Assembly: GCA_000372185.1 (NCBI GenBank)
Contig: AQUA01000004.1
Location: 39,713-103,712, forward strand
From: an actinobacterium SCGC AAA278-O22
GTDB taxonomy: Bacteria; Actinomycetota; Actinomycetes; Nanopelagicales; Nanopelagicaceae
DNA: 64,000 nt
Direction of reading: 5' to 3'
Part shown: in pieces, positions 10,169 to 18,505 of the stretch
Numbering within the stretch: the first letter of the stretch is position 1
Layout: each line of letters opens with the position of its first letter
Program-made: the position numbers and the translations under genes
The notes under the pieces: model-generated
The model's database searches: none
Seen by the model: only the letters and a program-made list of their open reading frames with translations
Told to the model about the DNA's origin: nothing

Positions 10169-11045
10169 TGAATTTTCTCTTTAGATTAAGTCTCAAAATG
10201 TAATAGTTTCGAATCAAATAATATTTCAGATGAGACAAGTCATAATGGATATTTGATAGTTCGATTGAGCACAGTTTGAGGTACGAGACAAATTTTCCAA
10301 TCACATCCGGCTTAGAGTAGAACGAGAATAAAGCAATCATACGTTTGGATGCCAAGTCAGAAACCTCGGAGGACTTCAATCGCGTTTGAAATCCTGAAAA
10401 CAACATATGTGTAGAGTGTAAATTGACTCTAGGAAGGCTCCGCATTTCTGCACCTCGGCCAAGCAAGAACCTTGAAATTGCTAAATCATCTGGCATGCCA
10501 AAATAATCATGAGGCGACATTGTTACTAACTCACGGACACTAGCGTGGGTTAAATAAATACCAGTACCAGTAACAAAGGTTTGATTTTTTTCGTCAGCTC
10601 CCATTTCGAAATTTGAGCGCTCTTGAAACCCGCCGAACTCTAATATTTCTGGCCTGAATCCAGATATAGTCCGAGATAATTTAGCTAAATTGTAGTACGT
10701 CGAAACATTTGTTCGGATTGCTAATTCAAATTCCAAATTCTTTAGAATCCAACTGAAGCCGAGAAGCGTCTTTAAAAGTATATTTTGGTAAGATTCGCGG
10801 CAAGGAACAAAGAGCGTCTCTCCATCAAAAACAAAATCTGAACTATTATGACCACGCAAAATCACGACTTGCGAATCGCGCCGAGCATTACACAACCAGG
10901 TTACTTGCTGAGTCTCAAGATCGAGTTCATTAACTGGATCTTCACTAGCAACAATTACAAAAAGCGTCCTATTGCCTGCTAAATTTCTTGACACCTGACA
11001 CCTAACTTGCTCAAGGATAGAAAAAATGGGTTCTATACGAGACAA
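10146..11045 (-). CDS. Hypothetical polysaccharide-cluster protein, possible glycosyltransferase
   Basis: Intact ORF overlapping the next minus-strand gene; context only. Confidence 0.5.
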   Translation of the reverse strand: MSRIEPIFSILEQVRCQVSRNLAGNRTLFVIVASEDPVNELDLETQQVTWLCNARRDSQVVILRGHNSSDFVFDGETLFVPCRESYQNILLKTLLGFSWILKNLEFELAIRTNVSTYYNLAKLSRTISGFRPEILEFGGFQERSNFEMGADEKNQTFVTGTGIYLTHASVRELVTMSPHDYFGMPDDLAISRFLLGRGAEMRSLPRVNLHSTHMLFSGFQTRLKSSEVSDLASKRMIALFSFYSKPDVIGKFVSYLKLCSIELSNIHYDLSHLKYYLIRNYYILRLNLKRKFSEPGHDI

Positions 11046-11089
11046 TATTCTATGACCCTAATTGAAGTCTACAAGAAGATGATTACAAA

Positions 11090-12226
11090 GTGACGGAGAT
11101 ATCAGTAAATTTTGACCGAGAAATCTTCTTGTCTCAACGATTCGGGGGCATTTCGAATTCTTTTGCAAAATTAATTGAAGTGTTCTTGAATGAGCCGAGC
11201 TTAAGAATCACAGCAAGATTAAGTTTTACGAAATCAAGTAATCAACATCTACTGGCAACTTTCAAAGAGACACATTTTGAATTCTCACCGCAGAGAAAGT
11301 TTTTGATGGCCAACAGTGGATACAGCACGGCACTTACCTTGGGTCCAATTCGCACCTTGAGTTCTCTCTGGGCTGGAGGCAAGCCAATAAGGAATAACTC
11401 AAATATTTTTCATGCGACCTACTACCGCCCTAATCTCTTTGAACGGGAATTCAAGCAAAAAATGGCAGTTACGGTGCATGACTTTATTCCCGAGAAACTA
11501 GGATGGAATGGCTTGAGAAATCCCCATATAGGAAAAGCAAAGTTGATTAAGAAAGCAGATCTTATTGTCTGTGTATCTCAAGCTACCGCAAATGACTTGA
11601 TGCAAAACTTCGGGATTTCAGACGAGCGTGTGGCTGTAGTTCACCATGGAGTTGAGAGCGACGGCGCACTAAACGCAAAAGATTTAGATGTTTCCAACCA
11701 TGCAGCAAGAATTCTTTATGTTGGGCATCGAGCCGGGTACAAGAATTTTTCTGTACTGCTTGAGTCCTTTAAAATATTACGGAAAATATCGCAATTCCAG
11801 TTAGTGTTAGCCGGGCCACGTTTGACCCAAAATGAAATTCAAGATCTAAACTTAAATGTCGGTGGAGAAAATTGGTTGTTTATTGAGTCCCCTACGGACA
11901 CCGAACTCAAGAAACTTTACAGGGAAGCGGCAGTCCACTGCGTGACGTCAAAGATGGAAGGCTTTGGAATGACCATTCTTGAGTCAATGGCACAAGGGAC
12001 TCCAGTCATCGTAAGTTCAATCGATGTCTTCAGAGAGATCTGCGGAGATGCTGGAGTCTATTTTGAACCTGATAGCCCTGAAGACTTAGCAGAGAAAATT
12101 CAGGCATTGGTTTTTGCGTCTAATTATAAAAACTTAAGCTCGATTGTGATTAATCAAGCACTCAAATTCACTTGGAAAAGTTCGGCAACTAAATTAGCGG
12201 ATAGTTATTCAAGAATAATTCACTAA
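11090..12226 (+). CDS. Glycosyltransferase family 4 (group 1)
   Basis: ADLIVCVSQATANDLMQNFGI, ILYVGHRAGYKNFSVLLESF, EGFGMTILESMAQGTPVIVSSIDVFREICGDAGVYFEPDSPEDLAEKI. Confidence 0.85.
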   Translation: MTEISVNFDREIFLSQRFGGISNSFAKLIEVFLNEPSLRITARLSFTKSSNQHLLATFKETHFEFSPQRKFLMANSGYSTALTLGPIRTLSSLWAGGKPIRNNSNIFHATYYRPNLFEREFKQKMAVTVHDFIPEKLGWNGLRNPHIGKAKLIKKADLIVCVSQATANDLMQNFGISDERVAVVHHGVESDGALNAKDLDVSNHAARILYVGHRAGYKNFSVLLESFKILRKISQFQLVLAGPRLTQNEIQDLNLNVGGENWLFIESPTDTELKKLYREAAVHCVTSKMEGFGMTILESMAQGTPVIVSSIDVFREICGDAGVYFEPDSPEDLAEKIQALVFASNYKNLSSIVINQALKFTWKSSATKLADSYSRIIH

Positions 12227-12368
12227 ATTAGAATATTTTTAATTCTGGTAATTTCTTCTCCCGCGCTCGCAAGATAATCTAAAATCGATTTATATTTAAT
12301 ATTGCTGAATCAGCTTTGAAGTTATGTCCAAAATTTGCCTGTAACCGCCCACTTGAAATAACAACCTT

Positions 12369-13172
12369 TTATTTAAATGTTGAATTAAATCGAGTAGATA
12401 AATATTTCAGTGCCTTGCCGAATGCAGTAAATTTATGAGTTGAATGGTTTTTCAAAATTGGATAAATTATGGTATGTAAGCTGAGGTAAGTTAATGACAA
12501 CAAAAAACTTCGGTATTTGGCAATTAAGCTCAATCTATTTTTTCTGATATAAATTGTATCCCCAAAAAAAACCTGGATGAAGCGGGGCGTATATTAATTT
12601 GAATTCACTTTTCCTCATGAGGGAATGAACTTTTTTGAAGTTAGATTTCCTCAATTCCGAACTTGCGTGCAGATCAACTTCAATCTGAGCAATCAAGATG
12701 TTCCTTAAAATTTTTTCAGCGCCCCCAAGCACTAAATGCGGAGACCCTTCTACATCCAGCCAGAGCATTCCATTTTTTTGGGCGCCGGGATCTCTATGTC
12801 AAGAGTTGAACAAGCAATCGTATTCTCCGAATAAATATCCGAGAATCTAAAAATCGTATTTCCGGTGCCGAGTTCGCCATAATGATCGTAAATTGAAACA
12901 AACCCTGTTTTGTCTAGGAGGGCAAGGTCGCTGAAGTGAACGATTTCTTGGTGCCCCCTAAGTCTTTGACGCGCTTTAGCCATTGCGGCCCGATCCGGCT
13001 CAAATGCGAATATCTCTTCGACATTAGGCAGCGACGCAAACTTCAATGTGTCCTGCCCATCGTGACAGCCAGCCTCTATAACCCATGAGAACTCAAGATT
13101 TATATTTCTAGCGACATTTAGAACTCCAGGGCTTTCAAAATGTCGGTATAAGCGGTTAAGGAACTTGCCCAT
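12369..13172 (-). pseudogene. FkbM-family SAM-dependent methyltransferase, interrupted by two homopolymer frameshifts
   Basis: ORF 12750..13172 (VIEAGCHDGQDTLKF...FAFEPD) continues in a second frame as ORF 12535..12768 (LWLDVEGSPHLVLGGAEKIL), then in the original phase as GDTIYIRKNRLSLIAKYRSFLL... to a stop at 12369-12371. Shifts lie at T7 (12773-12779) and A8 (12564-12571). The full span of 804 nt is divisible by 3. Confidence 0.75.
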
Positions 13173-13323
13173 GGATTCACCCTGGCATAGAAGTGCAGGA
13201 CAAGCAATGATTTGTCCGTTTTGTCCCCTTCCCGCGACAATCTAGACTGGGATTCGTAGTAGGGGATAGAGGCAGCGACGGCTGGTTCTGTAGGACAACA
13301 CCGGTAAATGAAGGATCAATAAA

Positions 13324-14640
13324 GTGGCACTTAGCGTATGGACAGTTGCTGAACTGGGGGCTTTTTACACTGAGCACCGTTCAGAGCTACTCGCGCATGC
13401 CAACCGCGTATTGAAGGATTCAGCTAAGGCTGAAGAAATCACCCAGGACTCTCTTATTAAGTTCATGCTCGCAGCCCCTGAGCTTGAATCTCAAGAGCAC
13501 GCACTCTCTTATTTGCACCGAACCATTGAAAACCTCTGCATCGATTACTTCCGCATGGAAGGCCGCCGTCCAAACCTTGTGGTTATCGACGATGCTCAGG
13601 CTGAAGTTGAAGCTGCATGGCAGGTAAATGGCGATCACTCAGAAGTTCTTACTCAAGCTGAAGATGCAGCGATTATTCGCCAGGCTTTGGCACTTCTCTC
13701 ACCTGCTGAGCGCGCAGCGCTTGTTATGTGGGAGATGGAAGGCCGTTCAACAGAAGAAATCGCAGCAGAGCTTGGAATCAAGGAATCTGCAGTACGTCAC
13801 ACAGTTTCTCGCGCTCGCACATCCCTTCGCCGCGTACTTTCAGAGCTCGTTATCGATCAAGAGCGTGGCCTTACAGCGCTCGACATGCTTTCAACAACCT
13901 ATAAGAAGGCAGCCGAGCTTGCAGCTAAGTCTTCAAAAGTCGCTCTCTCCTTACTATTAGTAGTTACAGTCTTCCTTGGCTTTAACTCAATGACTGGCCG
14001 AGAAGGCGTACTTCCAACGGTCTCAACCAACGATTCTGCAGGCGCAACAGCTGGATCTGCTTCAACAGATTCACTAGCACCTGCCCCATCTCTATCGATG
14101 CCAGCCAAGAAGTCATCAACCATGGTTTCTGGCGTATATGTCAAGAGCGGAAAGGCCACATGGCCTGGACTTGATAACGAGGGCGTCCCAACAGGATTCA
14201 CCATTGCAGGTGAAAATGGTCCAATCGGAAAGATCCGCGTAAACCGCAATACTCCGATTTCGACTGAAGAAGGCACAATTTTGGCCACCCAGGCCATCAC
14301 ATCTGGGGGTGGACCAAACGTGATGATCGATCAGACCATCACAGTCGATGGCAACGGCACAAAGTATGAGGTCAGTTACGTAGCACTTGGCATGAAGGGC
14401 TCTTGGGCGGTAGCAAACGCTGACGCCACGAGCGTGGATTTTGAGCGTATGTCCAATGGCCAGTACCTTATGACCGTTACAATTTCCCTACTCTCTACCC
14501 CAACTTCAGAGTTCGTAATCCCCGTGGGTGACCGCGGGTACGATCTTGTTGGCGCACCTAAGACGATCACGTCTCGTCTCTTGCTCAACGCGAGCAAGAC
14601 CCAAATTTTAGCTCAGGCGGTATTAATACCCGGAGCATAA
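13324..14640 (+). CDS. ECF-type RNA polymerase sigma factor with C-terminal transmembrane segment and extracytoplasmic domain
   Basis: Region 2-like AEEITQDSLIKFML...ALSYLHRTIENLCIDYFR; region 4-like LSPAERAALVMWEMEGRSTEEIAAELGIKESAVRHTVSRARTSLRRVL; TM VALSLLLVVTVFLGF; then a Ser/Thr/Pro linker and about 190 aa further domain. Confidence 0.85.
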   Translation: MALSVWTVAELGAFYTEHRSELLAHANRVLKDSAKAEEITQDSLIKFMLAAPELESQEHALSYLHRTIENLCIDYFRMEGRRPNLVVIDDAQAEVEAAWQVNGDHSEVLTQAEDAAIIRQALALLSPAERAALVMWEMEGRSTEEIAAELGIKESAVRHTVSRARTSLRRVLSELVIDQERGLTALDMLSTTYKKAAELAAKSSKVALSLLLVVTVFLGFNSMTGREGVLPTVSTNDSAGATAGSASTDSLAPAPSLSMPAKKSSTMVSGVYVKSGKATWPGLDNEGVPTGFTIAGENGPIGKIRVNRNTPISTEEGTILATQAITSGGGPNVMIDQTITVDGNGTKYEVSYVALGMKGSWAVANADATSVDFERMSNGQYLMTVTISLLSTPTSEFVIPVGDRGYDLVGAPKTITSRLLLNASKTQILAQAVLIPGA

Positions 14641-14652
14641 TTAAATAAGTTT

Positions 14653-14763
14653 CCTCATCGCGTCCGGATACACGGTGAGGGATTTGATTCATCAGCACGT
14701 GCGATGAATCGAGAGGAGTTAGGAAACTAATTCCAAGCCGATCTACGGAAATTCCGTAGATCG
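14653..14763 (+). promoter_or_regulatory. Structured 5' leader with three consecutive potential hairpins
   Basis: Stems 14653-14660/14673-14680 (cctcatcg/cggtgagg, one G-U), 14686-14693/14703-14710 (gattcatc/gatgaatc), and 14739-14763 (cgatctacggaa-a-ttccgtagatcg, 12-bp arms), followed by aaagga and the ATG at 14782. Confidence 0.6.
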
Positions 14764-14781
14764 ACTATCGAAAGGAAACAA

Positions 14782-16719
14782 ATGTCTACAAAGACAACAT
14801 TCAAGCGCATCGCGCTTGTAGCTGTTGCAGCTTTGGGTCTTGGCGTTTTGTCTGTTGCACCATCAACAGCGGCGATCACATCGTTGACTGTAACTGGAGC
14901 AAACGGAACCTCAAGCAACTCAACAGATTACACAACAGGATCTGACTCAACAACTGCAGCAACAGTTACTGTAGCTGGTCTAATTGATAATCCATTGACG
15001 GACTCAATTACAGTTACTTTCGTCAAGAAGTCAGCACCATCTGGTGCAGTTGCGGTTCCATTTGCATACTTCGTGGAATCAACTACAACTACTGCTTCAT
15101 CAACTTATGTTGACTCACTCACTGCGGCTACACCTGGTGCAGCTGTTGCAGCGGCTCGTCAGAACGTGATGCTCGGTGCAAAAGTTGGTGAAACTTACAC
15201 CCGTGCAATCGCGGTAGATGGAAGCGCACAATTCCGTATCACTAAGGGTGGCTCAACTGCAGGTTATGTTGGCGCGAAATTTGCTGTCCAACTTGATTCT
15301 GTAACTGCACGTATCGCTGGTACCTATACATATACAGCTATCGTTAAGTCTTGGACTCGCGATGGTGCCGGAAACCAGACATACAGCACAGCTACTCAAG
15401 ATGTAAGTATCGTTGTAGCAGCTGCACTTCAAGACGACACTGTCGTTGTGCCTGCATCATCAACAGCATACTTAAACTTGGGCACTTCATATACAACAGC
15501 GTCAGATTCAACTGTAGCCCTTGTTGCAACAGCGTCATCAACTGATCAGGCCGTTATCTACGTAAGCACTAAGAACGCAAACGGAAACGCGACAGCTGAG
15601 TCAATCACAGTGACCGTTACAGGTCCTGGCGTTGTCGGAACATCAGGTGGCGCTTACGGAAAGAACATCGTTGTAGCCGGCACAGGCACAACCACCATCG
15701 GTATTCGTGCTGATGGAAACGCTGGAACTGCATCAATTTCTGTAAAGACAACTTCACAGACATTTGCGGCAAAGACAGTAACTTTCTATGCTAAAGCAGC
15801 GAAGACAATCACCCTCGCGGTTAACAAGCCAGTCATTGGTGTTGCCGGAGATTCAGATGCAATTCGTGCGACAGCTCTTGACGCAGACGGCAACGTCTGG
15901 GGCGGACAGGCTTACATCTACGCAGCTTCAGCAGCGGATGCACTAATTGCAGGATCAGAAACTCCTGCAAAATGTACATTCAATGCAGCTAAGGGATACC
16001 ACGAATGCTCAGTTACAGGTACCGCAAAGGGAACTGCTAACTTCAAGGTAATCGATGCATCAACAGTTGCGCTTGCAACTGCAACTTCAGCATCTGCTGC
16101 AGTTCGTGTATCGACTTCACTTCCTGCATCAGTCAAGATCTCATTCGACAAGGCAACATATGCTCCAGGTGAGAAGGCGCTCGTTCTCGTGACTGTTCTA
16201 GATTCAGATGGAAATGCTCTTCCATCTTCATCTATCAGCAACGTCTTTGCCTCAGCACCTGTTGTTTCAACAGCATTCAGCGGAACAGCTCCAACATTCC
16301 GCACAGATGTTGTACTTCAGGGAGCAACTTCAGCTTCATCTAACTATGTTGCAGGCTCTGAAGCCTTTGTTGCTTACATGCCACTATTTGCTGGTGATGT
16401 AACAATTACTGCTACTGGTTCAACAGGGCTTGCTCAGGCTGGCCGTGTAGCAGTCTCAGCTACAGCTTCTGTTGTTAATGCTTCAGTTGATGCAGCTACA
16501 GATGCAGCTAACGAGGCTACAGATGCAGCTAACGCAGCTACAGATGCAGCTCTCGCAGCGGCAGATGCAGCAGATGCAGCAACAGCTGCAGCTCAGGATG
16601 CATCAGATGCAGTTGCAGCACTTTCAGCAACTGTTGCTACGTTGGTCGCAAGCCTCAAGGCTCAGATCACATCATTGACTAACCTAGTCATCAAGATCCA
16701 GAAGAAGGTTCGTGCTTAA
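14782..16719 (+). CDS. Secreted surface (S-layer-like) protein with C-terminal coiled coil
   Basis: N-terminal KRIALVAVAALGLGVLSVAPSTAA signal peptide; Ser/Thr/Ala/Val-rich beta-type body; heptad-repeat C-terminus ATDAANEATDAANA...LVASLKAQITSLTNLVIKIQKK. Confidence 0.75.
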   Translation: MSTKTTFKRIALVAVAALGLGVLSVAPSTAAITSLTVTGANGTSSNSTDYTTGSDSTTAATVTVAGLIDNPLTDSITVTFVKKSAPSGAVAVPFAYFVESTTTTASSTYVDSLTAATPGAAVAAARQNVMLGAKVGETYTRAIAVDGSAQFRITKGGSTAGYVGAKFAVQLDSVTARIAGTYTYTAIVKSWTRDGAGNQTYSTATQDVSIVVAAALQDDTVVVPASSTAYLNLGTSYTTASDSTVALVATASSTDQAVIYVSTKNANGNATAESITVTVTGPGVVGTSGGAYGKNIVVAGTGTTTIGIRADGNAGTASISVKTTSQTFAAKTVTFYAKAAKTITLAVNKPVIGVAGDSDAIRATALDADGNVWGGQAYIYAASAADALIAGSETPAKCTFNAAKGYHECSVTGTAKGTANFKVIDASTVALATATSASAAVRVSTSLPASVKISFDKATYAPGEKALVLVTVLDSDGNALPSSSISNVFASAPVVSTAFSGTAPTFRTDVVLQGATSASSNYVAGSEAFVAYMPLFAGDVTITATGSTGLAQAGRVAVSATASVVNASVDAATDAANEATDAANAATDAALAAADAADAATAAAQDASDAVAALSATVATLVASLKAQITSLTNLVIKIQKKVRA

Positions 16720-16748
16720 TTAGCACCCTTTAACTGAAAAGATCAGAA

Positions 16749-16790
16749 CCGAATCCCGGTTCCCCTTCCGGGGAGCCGGGATTCGGCCTT
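16749..16790 (+). terminator. Hairpin terminator after the surface-protein gene
   Basis: ccgaatcccggttcccc-ttcc-ggggagccgggattcgg, about 17-bp stem with one G-U pair; weak T tract (cctttc). Confidence 0.75.
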
Positions 16791-16810
16791 TCAATAGTTA
16801 GGATTAGGGC

Positions 16811-18505
16811 ATGGTAAGAATTGAAGAAGAAAAAAGTATCGCCCAACTAATAGTTTTTGGGATACCCGCTGTATCGCTATTTATATGGAGTTCTGGAGTA
16901 ACAGACCCTGTTAACGCAACCAAACTTTTAGTAGCAGGAGGCGTGGGTTCTGGCCTGCTAGGCATCTTCCTCTTCTTTGATTTGAAGCAGTCTTTTACGA
17001 ATTTCAAAAAATATATTCTAACCATTTCGTTTTTTTCGATAGCGATGATTGTTTCTGTAATTTATAGCGACTCGCCTTTAACTCAGAATATTTACGGAAG
17101 CTATGGAAGAAATACGGGCTTCATCACTTATCTTTTTTTGTGCTTTATCGCATTAGGGGTTCTGAAAATATCTAAAGCGCAAAATTTTAGAAAAATTATT
17201 CTAGCGCTTCAATTCACGGGATTTATAAATATGATTTATTGTGGGTGGGTCCTTCTCTTTGGCGATTTTATCGGTTGGAGTAACCCTTATGGTGACATAC
17301 TCGGCTTCTTCGGTAATCCAAACTTTATTTCATCTTTCTTAGGCATGTTTATCGGAACCCTCTTTGTTTACATGTTTGGTGAAGAATTTTCAGCCAAAAT
17401 TAAATTGATTGCAGGACTGTGTATTGGCTTGTCATTTTTTGAAATTCTCAAATCACATTCGATCCAAGGTATTGTTGTGAGCGCAATTGGTTTTGGGTTA
17501 GTCCTTTATTTTTGGGTCCGCGCCAAGACAGAGTCTAGGCTAGTTGATGTGATTTATTTATCCTTTGGCTTTTTGATATCCTTAATCGCGCTTCTTGGTT
17601 CACTTAAAAAGGGTCCTTTGGACTTTATTTACAAAACTTCCGTCTCATTGAGAGGCGCATATTGGGATGCTGGAATCAAAATGGGTATGGAGCATCCGCT
17701 CACGGGAGTAGGAATGGATTCTTATGGAGACTGGTACCGAAGAACTAGATCGGAAAGCGCTGCTACAGTATTACCAGGGCCCAAGACTATTTCAAATACT
17801 GCCCACAATGTATTCATAGACCTCTTCTCTAACGGAGGTTGGCCTCTTTTAATCCCATATCTAGGAATAGTTTTGATTGTTGCGATTTCTAGTTTAAGAA
17901 TTTTCTTGCGTTCTAGAAAAATGGATCCCATTTTTATAGCTCTACTTACAGGCTGGCTTGGATATCAGATGCAATCAATAATAAGCATTAACCAAATCGG
18001 GTTGGCTGTTTGGGGTTGGCTGTTGGGAGGAGCCATAGTTGCCTATGAATTCCATACTCGCGCCGAATTTAAAATAGAGTCGAAGATTTCGGGTAAGAAC
18101 CATTTTGCAGCAAAGAGGGCAAGTGTCATTTCTCCTGGCCTAGTTGGAGGGATTTTTGTAACTTTAGGGTTGCTTATTGCTTCTCCGCCACTTACAGCGG
18201 ACTCAAAATGGAAATCCGCATTGGATTCTAGGGATGCAAGACGAATTATTGTTGCGTTGCAACCTGGTTACCTAAACCCAAGCGATAGCAATAGGTATGC
18301 TCAGGCAGTTGGGTTGCTTGCCGCAAGTAATCTTAATGATTTGGCCCACCAAGTTGCAATTGAAGCGGTTCAATACAACAAGGATTCCACAGATGCTTGG
18401 GCAAACCTTTATTCGCTTCCTAACGCGACAGTAGAGGAAAAGGCTACAGCATTTAGTAATCTGAAACGACTTGATCCCTTTAATCCAGATGTGACTGCCC
18501 GCTAA
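16811..18505 (+). CDS. O-antigen ligase/polymerase family membrane protein
   Basis: Multiple hydrophobic segments; HPLTGVGMDSYGDWYRR...SNTAHNVFIDLFSNGGWPLLIPYL motif. Confidence 0.8.
   Translation: MVRIEEEKSIAQLIVFGIPAVSLFIWSSGVTDPVNATKLLVAGGVGSGLLGIFLFFDLKQSFTNFKKYILTISFFSIAMIVSVIYSDSPLTQNIYGSYGRNTGFITYLFLCFIALGVLKISKAQNFRKIILALQFTGFINMIYCGWVLLFGDFIGWSNPYGDILGFFGNPNFISSFLGMFIGTLFVYMFGEEFSAKIKLIAGLCIGLSFFEILKSHSIQGIVVSAIGFGLVLYFWVRAKTESRLVDVIYLSFGFLISLIALLGSLKKGPLDFIYKTSVSLRGAYWDAGIKMGMEHPLTGVGMDSYGDWYRRTRSESAATVLPGPKTISNTAHNVFIDLFSNGGWPLLIPYLGIVLIVAISSLRIFLRSRKMDPIFIALLTGWLGYQMQSIISINQIGLAVWGWLLGGAIVAYEFHTRAEFKIESKISGKNHFAAKRASVISPGLVGGIFVTLGLLIASPPLTADSKWKSALDSRDARRIIVALQPGYLNPSDSNRYAQAVGLLAASNLNDLAHQVAIEAVQYNKDSTDAWANLYSLPNATVEEKATAFSNLKRLDPFNPDVTAR

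Noticed and set aside
13177-13377. 66-aa minus-strand ORF over the sigma-gene promoter region
   Set aside because: Overlaps the sigma start and its putative regulatory sites; no recognisable motif; most likely a chance frame.
14641-14781. ECF-type promoter (GGAAC...CGT) for the surface protein
   Set aside because: A ggaaac occurs at about 14722, but no properly spaced -10 was found; I could not support a specific promoter call.
16485-16620. CRISPR-like repetition
   Set aside because: The repeats are short, contiguous, spacerless and in-frame coding.
16472-16678. 68-aa Gln/Met/Leu-rich ORF in the surface-protein repeat (MLMLQLMQLQMQLTRLQMQL...)
   Set aside because: Out-of-frame reading of the 21-bp repeats of the real CDS.
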